Shown: piece by piece, positions 50,328 through 60,121 of the stretch
How the letters are laid out: the number at the start of each line of letters is the position of its first letter
Numbering within the stretch: position 1 is the first letter of the stretch
DNA from: Deinococcus detaillensis
GTDB lineage: Bacteria > Deinococcota > Deinococci > Deinococcales > Deinococcaceae
Assembly (NCBI RefSeq): GCF_007280555.1
Contig: NZ_VKDB01000001.1
Location: forward strand, 1 to 64,000
Length of the DNA stretch: 64,000 nucleotides
Direction: 5' to 3'
Position numbers and translations under genes: made by a program
Notes under the pieces: generated by a model
Database searches by the model: none
What the model saw: the letters and a program-made list of their open reading frames with translations, nothing else
What the model was told of the DNA's origin: nothing

Positions 50328-52229
50328 TCAGGGCCTGCTTTTGAGTGCCGGAATAATCTGGGTTCCTTTGAGCAGCAAATCGGGGTAGCGGGCCACCCCC
50401 GCTTGGGTAAGTTGGCCTTGCCAGCGCTGTCCGGCCACCCGCACTTCCACCGCGCCCAGCGGCAAATCGGTAAAACCGTAATAGCCGTTGCCGTCGGTGG
50501 TGGTCTTGCCAAGCAAGGTGCCGCCAGCGCTGCGGGCTTCCACGACTTTGCCGCCCATATCGCTGCTGCTGATGACTCGGCCCAGCACCCCGGAATGAAC
50601 CGGCGGCGAGAGCTTCCAGGGCGTGGCAGTGAGCGGGCCGCCGTTTTGGGTCAGTGATTTCCGCAGCACTTCAAAACCCCTGGGCTGGCTTTGGCCGTTT
50701 TTGTAGACGTCCACCCCCGGCGTGCGGTAAGCGTAACCGACCCAGCCGAGGCCTGCGCTCAGCGCCCGCTGCATTTGGTTACGCGAAACATCGGGGCTGT
50801 TGAGATACAGCGCCGTGCCTGCCGCGACCTCGGCTTTGCCGCGCACACTGAGGGCGAATTTGTTCCAATCATCAAACCATTGGGTGTGGTTGGGCACCAG
50901 GTCCTGCTTGTAATTCATCAGCACATTCAGGTCAATCAGGCCTTCCTGAGTCCAAGCCGGCCAATTTTGCAGCACGTCGCTGTAGGTTCGGCTCTTTTCG
51001 AAGCCGCTTAAATCGGCGGGCGGAGCGCCGTAAGTGATGGTGGCGGCGCTCGTCCAGACGTTGGGCTTGAGACGGCGCGTCTCCAGCACGATGCGGCGCA
51101 CCAACGCGGTGATCTGCTCGCGCTTCCAGTTGATCCAAGTGGGGTCGCTCGGCAGCGGCGTGCCCTTGTTGCCGGTTTCGCTGCGGTAGCGGGCCAGCGC
51201 CGCCGAACTGTAGCCCCACATGCCGCCGTCGGGGTAACGAATGCGGTCAAGCTGAATGCCGTCGATGTCGTAGTTCTTGACGACGCTCAGAATGCTCTGG
51301 GCCATGTAGTCGGCGGCCTGCGGAATGCCGGCGTCCAGCCAGATGTCTGAGCCTTCGAGGTAACTGCCGTCGGGCCTGCGGTTGACCCAGGAATTCAGGC
51401 CGGCTGCGGGGCCGTGTAACTTCAGCACATGCTGAGGGCTCAGATTCGGCGCGGCGGCGTTGCCCGCGCCCGTCACGCTGACCCAAGCAAACACCCGAAT
51501 GCCCTGCGCGTGAGCGAGCCTGAGCACCTCAGCCAGCGGATCAAAGCTGGGAGCCAAATCGGCGTCGGTGGCACGCGGCACACTTGAGCGCCTGCACAAG
51601 CAGTCGGCGCGGCGAATGGTCTGCACGAACAAGGTATTGACGCCGAGATCGTGGGCGTCTTTGACCATCTGGGCCACCTGCGCCGGGGTTTTGAGGCCCG
51701 GCCCGAAGGCGTCTACCCACAGGCCGCGCACCGAACTCACCGAGGTCGGAGTGGGTATAGGCAGCGTGGGCACTGGATTGATCGGTACTGGATTACTGGG
51801 TGTTGGGTTGCTGGGTACTGGATTGATTGGGATGGGAGTAACAGGTGGAGTGGTGGGCAGCGGGTTGGCAGGCACAGGCGCGGGCGTGACGGGCACCACT
51901 GGCGGCAAGACAGGCCCGATAATCGGCGGTGCGGGCGGTAAGAGTGGCGGCAGCGTCGGGCCGATAAAGGGCGCGGTGGTCGGCGCGGGCTGCGGCGCGG
52001 CGTCCGGCGCGGTGAGCAGCGTCGGAGGTGTCGGCGCAGGAATGGGCAACACGAGAACTGGAAAAAGAGGCGTCGGATTGCCCGTGGCCGGAAGCTCCGC
52101 AGGCTCGGAGCCGGTTTGAGCGCTGCCTGAGCCGCCGAGGGCAAAAGCGGCAGTCAGCCCGATCAGCACGGGAGTGAGCAGGCGGCTTGATCGGGCGGGG
52201 GCTTGGCTGTTCAGGAAGTATCGGCTCAC
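50328..52229 (-). CDS. GHL10-type glycosyl hydrolase-like protein
   Basis: 633 aa. Signal or anchor segment (about 14-35), then a Pro-rich linker (about 45-170) with repeats of NPVPSNPTP type, then the GHL10/DUF187 catalytic barrel: SVRGLWVDAFGPGLKTPAQVAQMV, GIRVFAWVSV, DGIQLDRIRYPDG (catalytic acid/base region), and DLNVLMNYKQ. The C-terminal 100 residues look like a carboxypeptidase regulatory-like beta sandwich (GYYGFTDLPLGAVEVRVAGQ). Probably acts on cell-surface polysaccharide; substrate unknown. Confidence 0.85.
   Translation of the reverse strand: MSRYFLNSQAPARSSRLLTPVLIGLTAAFALGGSGSAQTGSEPAELPATGNPTPLFPVLVLPIPAPTPPTLLTAPDAAPQPAPTTAPFIGPTLPPLLPPAPPIIGPVLPPVVPVTPAPVPANPLPTTPPVTPIPINPVPSNPTPSNPVPINPVPTLPIPTPTSVSSVRGLWVDAFGPGLKTPAQVAQMVKDAHDLGVNTLFVQTIRRADCLCRRSSVPRATDADLAPSFDPLAEVLRLAHAQGIRVFAWVSVTGAGNAAAPNLSPQHVLKLHGPAAGLNSWVNRRPDGSYLEGSDIWLDAGIPQAADYMAQSILSVVKNYDIDGIQLDRIRYPDGGMWGYSSAALARYRSETGNKGTPLPSDPTWINWKREQITALVRRIVLETRRLKPNVWTSAATITYGAPPADLSGFEKSRTYSDVLQNWPAWTQEGLIDLNVLMNYKQDLVPNHTQWFDDWNKFALSVRGKAEVAAGTALYLNSPDVSRNQMQRALSAGLGWVGYAYRTPGVDVYKNGQSQPRGFEVLRKSLTQNGGPLTATPWKLSPPVHSGVLGRVISSSDMGGKVVEARSAGGTLLGKTTTDGNGYYGFTDLPLGAVEVRVAGQRWQGQLTQAGVARYPDLLLKGTQIIPALKSRP
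51766..51840. repeat. Imperfect tandem repeats encoding the Pro-rich linker
   Basis: Copies of a GGGTACTGGATT-like unit about every 15 bases. On the minus strand they encode the Asn-Pro-Val/Ile-Pro runs of the linker of the glycosidase. Confidence 0.6.
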
Positions 52230-52303
52230 AGGGTATCGGCTCTACGCTAGCGCACCGGAGCGGGCGGGGCGTGAGGGCGGGAGCGTGCTGACTACAATGA
52301 AGA

Positions 52304-52729
52304 ATGCTGATTGCCCTCCGCCTACTGGTTGGCCTGGTTGTGCTCGTTGCACTTGGCAATGCACTTTTTCCGATGCTGGTGTATGACGGCTGGTTTGTGA
52401 CGAGTCCGGAAGATTTGGGAATTCGGCCCGGTACCTTGCTGCATTTGGCGGGCTGGACATTGGGACTCGGCAGTCTGCTGACCTTGCTGTGTTGGCCCCT
52501 GCTGCTCAGTTTGTTTAACTGTGTATCAACTATCCAGAAACTGAGTTTAATTTTATTTTTCGCCGCGTTCTGTCTAATAGGATTGGCTTTTTTAAGTTAC
52601 CCATACTTGGGCCTCTCCGTCAATCAGTTGCTTAGAGCGTACCAGTGGACTCGGCTGCTGAGTATCTGGACTGCTTTGATGACTTGGAAGTCAGTATGGC
52701 CTTTTGCTCAAGTAACTGGGCTCCGCTAA
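52304..52729 (+). CDS. Hypothetical four-helix membrane protein
   Basis: 141 aa. Four hydrophobic segments: about residues 2-26, 47-72, 79-98 and 112-135. No motif recognised. TACAAT lies five bases before the ATG, so the mRNA is probably leaderless. The second half has lower GC than the neighbours. Divergent from the glycosidase; followed by the AAA+ gene at 54 bases. Confidence 0.65.
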   Translation: MLIALRLLVGLVVLVALGNALFPMLVYDGWFVTSPEDLGIRPGTLLHLAGWTLGLGSLLTLLCWPLLLSLFNCVSTIQKLSLILFFAAFCLIGLAFLSYPYLGLSVNQLLRAYQWTRLLSIWTALMTWKSVWPFAQVTGLR

Positions 52730-52783
52730 GCCCCGCAAAAGGCACAGTCCAGCGCTGGGGCGCGTGCTAGTTTTCCGTTATCT

Positions 52784-54238
52784 ATGCCGAATGACACAAA
52801 ACTGCCCCAGACCGTTGGTGAACTGCTCAGCTTGCCCGAATACGCGGGCCGCGCTCCTTTTGACGGCAAAAGCCGCCGCGTCCAAGACGAAGTGCGCGAA
52901 AACCTCAAGCGCAAGCTCAGGAGCGGTGAAACGCTGTTTCCCGGTGTGGTCGGTTACGACGACTCGGTGGTGCCGCAGCTGATCAACGCACTGCTGGCCC
53001 GCCAGAACTTCATTTTGCTGGGGCTGCGTGGTCAGGCCAAGAGCCGCATTTTGCGGGCGATTACCTCGCTGCTCGACCCACACATTCCGGCGATTGCCGA
53101 GAGCGAAATCAGCGACGATCCGCTCAACCCGATCAGCGCTCAGGGCGAGGAACTTCTGCGCGAACACGGCAACAATTTGCCGCTCAAATGGATTGCCCGC
53201 GAAGACCGCTACGTCGAAAAACTCGCCACCCCTGATGTAACAGTGGCCGACCTGATCGGTGACGTCGACCCGATCAAAGCTGCCCGTCTCGGCACTGCGC
53301 TGGGCGACGTGCGAAGCATGCACTTCGGCCTCTTGCCGCGTGCCAACCGGGGCATTTTCGCCGTCAACGAGCTGGCCGATCTGTCGCCCAAGGTGCAGGT
53401 GGCGCTCTTTAACATCCTGCAAGAAGGCGATGTGCAGATCAAAGGCTACCCGGTCAGACTGGAGCTGGACGTGATGCTGGTCTTCAGCGCCAACCCCGAG
53501 GACTACACCGCACGCGGCAAGATCGTCACGCCGCTCAAGGACCGCATCGGCAGCGAAGTTCGTACCCACTACCCCAAAACCGTGGACGAGGGCATGTCGA
53601 TCACCGCGCAGGAAGCGGTGCGCGACAGCAGTGTGACGGTGCCCGGCTACATGGCCGAGCTGATCGAGGAAATCGCCTTCCAGGCCCGTGAAGATGGCCG
53701 GGTGGACAAGCTCAGCGGCGTGTCGCAGCGTCTGCCGATCTCGCTGATGGAAGTTGCCGCCGCCAACGCCGAAGCCCGCTCGCTCAGGATGGGTGACGAG
53801 CCGGTGGTGCGCGTCAGCGACGTATACGCCGGATTGCCCGCCATCACTGGCAAGCTCGAACTCGAATACGAGGGCGAGCTGCGCGGCGCGGACGTGATCG
53901 CCAAGGACATCATTCGCAAGGCGGCGGGGCAAGTCTACGGGCGGCACTATTCGAGCGCCGACACCAAGGCTCTGGAAAAGTGGTTTGACGACGGCAATGT
54001 CTTCCGCTTTCCGCAGGCAGGCGATGTGGCCGCCGCGCTCAAAGCTGTCGGAGCGGTGCCCAACCTGAGTACGCTGGCTGCCGAGGTCGCCGAGCAAGCG
54101 GGCGACGCCCACCGCCTCAGCGCCGCCGAGTTCATCTTGGAAGGCCTGTATGGCCGCAAGAAACTCTCCCGAGCTGAGGAAAGCTACGCCGCCGCCGAGC
54201 CGGAAACGCAGCGCCGTGCCGGGGGCCGCTGGAACTAA
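52784..54238 (+). CDS. MoxR/magnesium chelatase ChlI-like AAA+ ATPase
   Basis: 484 aa. Walker A-like GLRGQAKS (residues 80-87), then the large insert [44 protein letters not shown], Walker B-like [27 protein letters not shown] and sensor-1 VFSANPED: the ChlI/RavA/MoxR clade. Walker A ends KS rather than KT. Such ATPases usually act with a von Willebrand A-domain partner to remodel or load metal into client proteins; no such partner is adjacent. CoxD, which matures Mo hydroxylases, is of this clade but shorter, so a link to the cox cluster 7 kb upstream is only a possibility. Confidence 0.88.
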   Translation: MPNDTKLPQTVGELLSLPEYAGRAPFDGKSRRVQDEVRENLKRKLRSGETLFPGVVGYDDSVVPQLINALLARQNFILLGLRGQAKSRILRAITSLLDPHIPAIAESEISDDPLNPISAQGEELLREHGNNLPLKWIAREDRYVEKLATPDVTVADLIGDVDPIKAARLGTALGDVRSMHFGLLPRANRGIFAVNELADLSPKVQVALFNILQEGDVQIKGYPVRLELDVMLVFSANPEDYTARGKIVTPLKDRIGSEVRTHYPKTVDEGMSITAQEAVRDSSVTVPGYMAELIEEIAFQAREDGRVDKLSGVSQRLPISLMEVAAANAEARSLRMGDEPVVRVSDVYAGLPAITGKLELEYEGELRGADVIAKDIIRKAAGQVYGRHYSSADTKALEKWFDDGNVFRFPQAGDVAAALKAVGAVPNLSTLAAEVAEQAGDAHRLSAAEFILEGLYGRKKLSRAEESYAAAEPETQRRAGGRWN

Positions 54239-54260
54239 AACCAAACAGTGCAATTGAAAA

Positions 54261-54294
54261 GTGGGCGGGTGGAGCAAGTGGCTTCCCCGCCCGC
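54261..54294 (+). terminator. Terminator after the AAA+ gene
   Basis: Stem GTGGGCGGG / CCCGCCCGC (one wobble pair) with an inner TGGAG / CTTCC pairing, followed by TTTG only. It is 22 bases past the stop. Confidence 0.55.
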
Positions 54295-54366
54295 TTTGCG
54301 TTGGGGGCTGCTTGCGCCTGGCCGTGCGGGCACCTAAACTTGAGGAATCAATTTCACATCTAAATA

Positions 54367-54441
54367 CTTTGCGGTAGCGGAGGGCCGACCCAAGAGCGTA
54401 GCCTGACCCTCAGCTATCCCGTTTCGCAAAGAAAGCTATCC
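54367..54441 (+). promoter_or_regulatory. Structured leader candidate upstream of the nucleoside importer
   Basis: Nested pairings in order: CTTTGCG (54367) with CGCAAAG (54425), GTAGC (54374) with GCTAT (54413), AGGG (54381) with CCCT (54407). A second copy of AGCTATCC at 54434-54441 could compete with the first for GTAGC. This gives two mutually exclusive folds. About 200 bases before the importer ATG. It does not match the purine, TPP, cobalamin or GEMM riboswitch cores that I know. The rest of the 54239-54633 gap shows nothing else clear. Confidence 0.4.
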
Positions 54442-54633
54442 TTGCTGATGTTGTATCTCAATTTTTTCGCAGGCTGTCAGAGAAAATGAGAACAGGTTGC
54501 ATACTCAAGCTTCAGCAGGCCGCGCAGCCAGTGCCATAAAACGGTGAAGCGGTCCTCCTTTTCCTTCGTCTCAGCTAAGTGACAAGCGCCGCGCTCTCCT
54601 CTTTCCCCAGTTCTCCGCTTCCAAGGAGTTGCC

Positions 54634-56277
54634 ATGACTGTCCCTCAGCCCACCTCCGCCTCACCGCCCGTGCCGGTCTTAGAGCTGCGCGGCATTACCA
54701 AACGCTTTCCCGGCGTAGTCGCCAACGACAACGTAAATCTGTACCTCAATGCCGGAGAAGTGCTGGCCCTGCTCGGCGAAAACGGCGCGGGCAAGAGCAC
54801 TGTCATCAGCGTAATGTACGGCCTCTACCGGCCCGACGAAGGCCAAACGCTGGTGAACGGTCAGGCCGTGACCATCAGCAGCCCGGCACAGGCGCTCAAG
54901 CTCGGCATCGGCCTAGTACCGCAGCACCCCATGCTGGTGTCCAAGCATTCGGTGGCCGAAAATCTGGCGCTGGGCACCAGCACGGGCCTATTTCCGGCGC
55001 GGACGATGGCCGGGCGCATCCGGGAACTGTCGGAAAAATACGGCCTGGCCGTTGACCCGAGCGCCAAAGTTTCACAGCTTTCTCCTGGCGAAAAACAGCG
55101 GGTGGAAATTTTGCGCTCACTCCTTCGCGGCGTCAAGGTGCTGATTTTGGACGAACCCACCAGCGTGCTGACGCCGCAGGAAGTGGAGGGCCTTTTCAAA
55201 GTGATGAACGAACTCAAAGCCGACGGCAAGAGCCTCATCTTTATCTCGCACAAGCTCGGTGAGGTGCTGGAAATCACTGACAGGGTGACGGTACTACGGA
55301 AAGGCAAAGTCACCGGCAATGCCCCCACCGCTGGAGCAAGCCGCGAGAGCCTCGCTGAGATGATGGTGGGCCGCTCGGTCAGCTTTGAGCGCAAACGCAT
55401 GACTCCGCCGAATCTCTCCAGCGTTCCCGTCCGGTTTGCTGCCCGTAACTTGCAGGCGCTCTCCAGCCGGGGGTTGCCTGCTTTGCGTGGCGTGAATCTG
55501 GACTTGCGGGCCGGAGAGATCATCGGCGTGGCGGGCGTGGCGGGCAACGGGCAGAGCGAGTTGGTGGAAGTGCTGGCCGGGCTGCACCACCTTCAAGCTG
55601 GAGAGATCAAGCTCGATGGACAGCCGCTGAGCCAGAATGCTCGGGCCATTTTTGAATCCGGCGTGGCCCACATCCCCGAAGACCGCATTCACATGGGCAC
55701 AGTGCCGAGCATGACGGTGGCCGAGAATCTGGCGCTGCGCGACTACGCCAAGCCCCCACTGGCACGCGGCGCGGTGCGCGACCTCGGGGCACTCGACACC
55801 CACGCCAAAAGTATGGTCAAAGCCTTTGACATCAGCACCCCCGGCGTGGACACTCCTTCGCGGCTGCTGTCGGGCGGCAACATCCAGAAAATCATTCTGG
55901 CCCGCGAACTCGGTGACAGTTCGCAAAAGGATGGGGCCAAGGTCATTCTGGCCGTTCATCCCACCTACGGCTTGGACATCGGCGCAACCGAGCAAGTTCA
56001 CCGCACCCTGATGGACGCCACCGAGCGCGGGGCCTGCGTGCTGCTGGTCAGCGAAGACCTCGACGAATTGCTGGCGCTGTCGGACAGTGTCGCGGTGATG
56101 TATCACGGCGAGTTGCTGGGGCCGTATCCGGCGGCGACGGCCACCCGCGAAGGCATCGGACTGATTATGGCGGGCGGCGCAGACAGTCGAGGCTTGCCGC
56201 ACGGCGCTGGCCCCGGCGACCTGACCGAGAATGCCGGGCCGGACGAAGTCAACCACACGCGGGGGCTGAAAGCGTGA
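54634..56277 (+). CDS. BMP-type nucleoside ABC transporter, ATPase subunit
   Basis: 547 aa, two ABC domains in one chain as in sugar/nucleoside importers (RbsA/YufO type). Domain 1: Walker A GENGAGKST (48-56), signature LSPGEKQRVEIL, Walker B LILDEPTSVL. Domain 2: Walker A-like GVAGNGQSEL lacks the Lys, as is usual in this family, and the signature is LSGGNIQKIILAREL. GGAG precedes the ATG. It overlaps the next gene by 4 bases (ATGA-type coupling). Confidence 0.95.
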   Translation: MTVPQPTSASPPVPVLELRGITKRFPGVVANDNVNLYLNAGEVLALLGENGAGKSTVISVMYGLYRPDEGQTLVNGQAVTISSPAQALKLGIGLVPQHPMLVSKHSVAENLALGTSTGLFPARTMAGRIRELSEKYGLAVDPSAKVSQLSPGEKQRVEILRSLLRGVKVLILDEPTSVLTPQEVEGLFKVMNELKADGKSLIFISHKLGEVLEITDRVTVLRKGKVTGNAPTAGASRESLAEMMVGRSVSFERKRMTPPNLSSVPVRFAARNLQALSSRGLPALRGVNLDLRAGEIIGVAGVAGNGQSELVEVLAGLHHLQAGEIKLDGQPLSQNARAIFESGVAHIPEDRIHMGTVPSMTVAENLALRDYAKPPLARGAVRDLGALDTHAKSMVKAFDISTPGVDTPSRLLSGGNIQKIILARELGDSSQKDGAKVILAVHPTYGLDIGATEQVHRTLMDATERGACVLLVSEDLDELLALSDSVAVMYHGELLGPYPAATATREGIGLIMAGGADSRGLPHGAGPGDLTENAGPDEVNHTRGLKA

Positions 56278-57332
56278 TCCGCTTCACGCCGATTGCCGAC
56301 CCCCCACGCGGGCGCGTCGCTTGGGTCACGTTGGGGGCGCTGGTGTTTGCCTTAGTCGTCGCCGGGCTGATCTTCTGGCTGGCTGGAACCAATCCATTCG
56401 AAGCCTACGCCGCCATGCTTCAGGGCACCGTCAGCGATTGGAGCGGGTGGGCCGAGGTGCTGCGGAGAGGCACGCCGCTGCTGCTGATCGGCATTGGTCT
56501 GACGCTGGCGTTCCGGGCACAGTTTTTCAATATCGGGGCGGAAGGTCAGCTTCTGCTGGGGGCAGTCGCGGCGGGCGGGATCGCGCTGTTCACGCCGCTG
56601 CCGCCGCTGCTGATGCTGCCCACCATGTTTGTGGGCGGCGCTCTGGCAGGCGGGCTGTGGGCAATCATCGCCGCGCTGCTCAAAACCCGCCTCAAGGTCA
56701 ATGAAATCCTGACCACCCTGATGCTCAACTACGTGGCCACTTATCTGCTGATTTACCTGATCAACGGCCCCTGGAAAGGCAAGAACGTGCGCGGCTTCAT
56801 TTACTCCGATGACTTCCCTGATTTTGCTCAGCTCCCGACCTTGCCAAATACTCAAGTTGGCTGGCCCACTTTGCTGCTGGGCGTGCTGCTGGCGGTGGGC
56901 CTCCAGTGGTTTCTGAGCCGCAGCACCGGGGGCTACGAGCTGCGGGTCACGGGCGAGAATCCCGAGGCGGCCCGCTACGCCGGAATCAGCGTCAACAGCG
57001 TGCTGTTCAAGATGGCCATGATTACTGGTGGCGCGGCGGGTCTGGCGGGCGTGGGCGAGGTGGCGGGCATCCATCACAAACTGCTGGAACCCAGCCAGAT
57101 TTCCTCGGGCTACGGCTTTACGGCTGTCATCGTGGCGTGGTTGGCACGCGGGAACCCACTGCTGTGCCTCATTACCGCGCCGCTGATGGGCATCATCCTG
57201 GCGGGCGGCGACGTGCTGAAAATCAATATGAACCTGCCATTCCGCATCACCGACGTGTTTTCTGGCGTCATTTTGATGAGCCTGATTGCCAGCGAGATTT
57301 TTGTAAAAAACCGGATCAAGTTTGGAAAGTGA
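56274..57332 (+). CDS. BMP-type nucleoside ABC transporter permease 1
   Basis: 352 aa, about ten membrane segments, of the branched BPD_transp_2 class (YufP/NupP-like). Landmarks: AFRAQFFNIGAEGQLLLGA, LKTRLKVNEILTTLMLNYVA, and GENPEAARYAGIS. The start codon GTG overlaps the ATPase stop. Forms the membrane channel with the next gene. Confidence 0.93.
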   Translation: MIRFTPIADPPRGRVAWVTLGALVFALVVAGLIFWLAGTNPFEAYAAMLQGTVSDWSGWAEVLRRGTPLLLIGIGLTLAFRAQFFNIGAEGQLLLGAVAAGGIALFTPLPPLLMLPTMFVGGALAGGLWAIIAALLKTRLKVNEILTTLMLNYVATYLLIYLINGPWKGKNVRGFIYSDDFPDFAQLPTLPNTQVGWPTLLLGVLLAVGLQWFLSRSTGGYELRVTGENPEAARYAGISVNSVLFKMAMITGGAAGLAGVGEVAGIHHKLLEPSQISSGYGFTAVIVAWLARGNPLLCLITAPLMGIILAGGDVLKINMNLPFRITDVFSGVILMSLIASEIFVKNRIKFGK

Positions 57333-57377
57333 GTTCAGCGAAGATCTCCACTCTTTATCCCCCACTCAAGGAGTCAC

Positions 57378-58253
57378 ATGGATGAAATTCTAAATGCCCT
57401 GCTCCGCGCCCTCGCGTTCGGCACGCCCCTGTTGCTCGCCTCGCTCGGAGCCGTCATCAACGAGCGGGCAGGCGTGGTCAACCTCGGCGTGGAAGGCATG
57501 ATGGCGCTCGGCGCTCTGGCGGGCTTCGCGGTGGCTTACGGCGACGGCTCACCCGGCAGCGGCAGCATCTGGCTGGGTATTCTCGCGGCGATGGCGGCGG
57601 GTGGGCTGGCGGCGCTGCTGCACGCTTTCGTCACCATTACCCTGCGGGCCAATCAGTTCGTGTCGGGCCTGAGCCTGACTTTGCTGGGCCTGGGCGTGGC
57701 GGGGCTGCTCGGCAAAAAGTACGAGGGCTTTCCGCTCATCGGGCAGCCCAACCAGTGGCCCTTTACCATCGGGGCCATCGTGCTGGCGCTGCTGCTGGCC
57801 TTCTGGCTGACCAGCACCCGCGCGGGCCTGACCTTACGCTCAGTGGGCGAAAACCCCGCCGCCGCCGACGTGCTGGGTCTGAATGTCAACCTGATCCGCT
57901 ACGGCGCAGTGGCCTTTGGAGGTGCGATGGCGGGCCTGGCGGGCGCGTATCTGTCGCTGGTCTACCGCCCCTCCTGGACAGATGGCATGACGGCGGGCCT
58001 CGGCTGGATCGCGGTGGCGCTGGTGATTTTCGTCGGTTGGAGTCCGCTGCGGGCCATTTTCGGCTCCATTTTCTTCGGGCTGCTGTACTACCTGCAATTT
58101 CGGCTTCAAGGCAAAACCTTCATTCCCACCGAATTTTTCTCGGCCATGCCTTACTTGCTGGTCATCATCGTGCTGGCCTTGGCGGGCCTGCGCGGGCAGC
58201 AGGGAGCCGCGCCCGAAGCCTTGGGTAGACCGTACACGCGTGGCGAAAGGTAA
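57378..58253 (+). CDS. BMP-type nucleoside ABC transporter permease 2
   Basis: 291 aa, about eight membrane segments (YufQ/NupQ-like). Landmarks: SLGAVINERAGVVNLGVEGMM, ITLRANQFVSGLSLTLLGLGV and SVGENPAAADVLGLNVNLIRY. AAGGAG lies before the ATG. It follows permease 1 by 45 bases in the same operon. Confidence 0.94.
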   Translation: MDEILNALLRALAFGTPLLLASLGAVINERAGVVNLGVEGMMALGALAGFAVAYGDGSPGSGSIWLGILAAMAAGGLAALLHAFVTITLRANQFVSGLSLTLLGLGVAGLLGKKYEGFPLIGQPNQWPFTIGAIVLALLLAFWLTSTRAGLTLRSVGENPAAADVLGLNVNLIRYGAVAFGGAMAGLAGAYLSLVYRPSWTDGMTAGLGWIAVALVIFVGWSPLRAIFGSIFFGLLYYLQFRLQGKTFIPTEFFSAMPYLLVIIVLALAGLRGQQGAAPEALGRPYTRGER

Positions 58254-58353
58254 AACGCGCCTCGGCAGTGCTGGCCCATCAGATACTTTCCCCAAAATAC
58301 TCTACATTAAGCTAAGATTTAGATTCCCGCTCATCTTTTTTCAAGGAGAATCC

Positions 58354-59517
58354 ATGAACAAGATTCAAAAGCTGCTCACGCTGGCCCTCGCCCTCACCGT
58401 TGCCTCTGCTGCCACTCAGGCGGGCGCACAAGACGCCAAGCTCAAAGCCTGCTTCATCTACGTCGGCCCCACCGGTGACATCGGCTGGAGCTACGCCCAC
58501 GACCAGGGCCGCAAAGCCGCCGAGAAGGCGCTGCCTTGGCTGGAAACCCAGTACGTAGAAAGCGTGCAAGAAGGCCAAGCGCTCCCGGTCATTGACCGGC
58601 TGGCCAAGAACGGCTGCAAAGTGATTTTCACCACCTCTTTCGGCTACATGGATGACACCCTGGCCGCTGCCAAGAAGTACCCCGGTATTATTTTTGCCCA
58701 CAATGCCGGTTTCAAGCGCAACCCCAACATGGCCACCTACATGGCCGACTTCTATCAGGTCTACTACCTCAACGGCCTGGCTGCTGGGGCGCTGACCAAG
58801 AGCGGCAAGGTGGGCTTTGTCGGCACCTTCCCGATTCCCGAACTCAAGCGCCACCTGTCGGCCTTTGCGCTGGGCGTCAAGGCGGCCAATCCCAAAGCCA
58901 ATGTCAATGTCAAGTGGATCAACTCCTGGTTTGATCCGGCCAAAACCCGCGAGGCCAGCGAAGCGCTGCTCTCCGAGGGCGCGGATGTGCTGACCAGCGC
59001 CGAGGACTCCGCCACCGGCGTCCAGACTGCCGGAGCCAAGAACATCCCGACGTTTAGTCACTACAACCCGATGCTCAAATTCAGCCCCGACAATGTCGTG
59101 AGCGGCCACGTCGTTCACTGGGACAAGATTTACATCGATTTCCTGACCAAAGTTCACAACGGCACCTACACCAACAAAAACCTCGCCAACGTGGATTACT
59201 GGTGGCTGCTGAGCAAGGGAGCCGTCGAGATGGGCGCGGACAACGGCCTGCCCTTCAACGCCAAGTTCGTGCCGCAGCTCAAGGCCGCCAAGATGATGGT
59301 CGGCGGCAAGTCGGTCAGCGTGTATGACCGGATTATGGCGCTCGACACCGAGATGGAAAAGGGCGGCAAGTTCGACCCTTTTACTGGCCCGATTAAAGAC
59401 CGCAACGGCGTGGTGCGCGTGGCTGCCGGTAAGACCATGAGCATTGCCGACCTCAACAGCATGTCGTGGGTCGCGCCCGGCGTGGTGGGTCAGGTCGCCG
59501 ACGAGCCTAAAAAGTAA
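58354..59517 (+). CDS. BMP family ABC substrate-binding protein
   Basis: 387 aa. Signal peptide MNKIQKLLTLALALTVASA with cleavage near TQAGA-QD; no lipobox Cys, unlike many BMP lipoproteins. Mature protein: KACFIYVGPTGDIGWSYAHDQGRKAAE, IFAHNAGFKRNPNMATYMADFYQVYYLNGLAAG, and VVSGHVVHWDKIYIDF. BMP proteins bind purine nucleosides or, in a few cases, other small molecules. AAGGAGAA lies before ATG 58354. Last gene of the importer operon, 100 bases after permease 2; a strong terminator follows. Confidence 0.95.
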   Translation: MNKIQKLLTLALALTVASAATQAGAQDAKLKACFIYVGPTGDIGWSYAHDQGRKAAEKALPWLETQYVESVQEGQALPVIDRLAKNGCKVIFTTSFGYMDDTLAAAKKYPGIIFAHNAGFKRNPNMATYMADFYQVYYLNGLAAGALTKSGKVGFVGTFPIPELKRHLSAFALGVKAANPKANVNVKWINSWFDPAKTREASEALLSEGADVLTSAEDSATGVQTAGAKNIPTFSHYNPMLKFSPDNVVSGHVVHWDKIYIDFLTKVHNGTYTNKNLANVDYWWLLSKGAVEMGADNGLPFNAKFVPQLKAAKMMVGGKSVSVYDRIMALDTEMEKGGKFDPFTGPIKDRNGVVRVAAGKTMSIADLNSMSWVAPGVVGQVADEPKK

Positions 59518-59528
59518 GGAGTACTAAG

Positions 59529-59571
59529 CACGAAAAAGCGCTGGGGCCTGTGCCTTCAGCGCTTTTTCGTG
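59529..59571. terminator. Bidirectional terminator between nucleoside importer and cupin gene
   Basis: Perfect 15-bp stem CACGAAAAAGCGCTG / CAGCGCTTTTTCGTG with a 13-base loop; T-rich on both strands. It serves both converging transcripts. Confidence 0.85.
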
Positions 59572-59583
59572 TTTGTTATGGGC

Positions 59584-59946
59584 TCAGCCCGTGTAGTCCT
59601 CGTCCGTCACCTTGTCCAGCCAGACGGTCTGACCGGCTTGCAGCGCGAAGTGCGACATCACCGAGTCGGGGGCCGCGCCGTGCCAGTGCTCCTCTCCGGC
59701 TTCAACGGTCACGATGTCTCCGGCCTGAAACGACATTACCGGCCCGCCGCGCTTTTGCGCCCGCCCGCTGCCGCTGACGATCAGCAGGGTTTGGCCGTGT
59801 GGGTGGGTGTGCCAGGCGGTGCGTGCGCCGGGCGTAAAGGTCACGCGCATGACTTCGGAGGTCAGGGGCTGCATCCAGACTGGGCCAGTAAAATAGGCTT
59901 CGGGTCCGGGGCGGGCGGGCAACTCTAAGCTGGCACTGTGTTTCAT
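59584..59946 (-). CDS. Cupin domain protein
   Basis: 120 aa. Cupin motif 1 TAWHTHPHGQTLLIVSGSG (about residues 44-62) and motif 2 GDIVTVEAGEEHWHGA (about 75-90), with the His-His-x-Glu/Gln and second His ligands expected for a metal. It resembles small cupins of the carboxymuconolactone-associated group. TATGCT lies seven bases before ATG 59946 (leaderless); an open extension to 59982 overlaps the tRNA terminator and is not used. Reaction unknown. Confidence 0.85.
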   Translation of the reverse strand: MKHSASLELPARPGPEAYFTGPVWMQPLTSEVMRVTFTPGARTAWHTHPHGQTLLIVSGSGRAQKRGGPVMSFQAGDIVTVEAGEEHWHGAAPDSVMSHFALQAGQTVWLDKVTDEDYTG

Positions 59947-59965
59947 AGCCGTTAGCATAGAGCAA

Positions 59966-60006
59966 CAAAAAGCGGCTTTCACGTTTCAGGTGAAAACCGC
60001 TTTTTG
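59966..60006 (-). terminator. Terminator of the tRNA-Leu gene
   Basis: Stem AAAAAGCGG.TTTTCAC / GTGAAAG.CCGCTTTTT with a 7-base loop, then TTG, about 16 bases after the tRNA 3' end. It lies just before the cupin promoter. Confidence 0.85.
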
Positions 60007-60021
60007 TTTTGAAACTCTGGG

Positions 60022-60108
<87 letters not shown>

Positions 60109-60121
60109 TTCAGGCTCAGTT

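Noticed and set aside
52778..54277. 499-codon minus-strand frame over the AAA+ gene
   Set aside because: Antisense shadow; the plus-strand protein has Walker motifs and a family fit.
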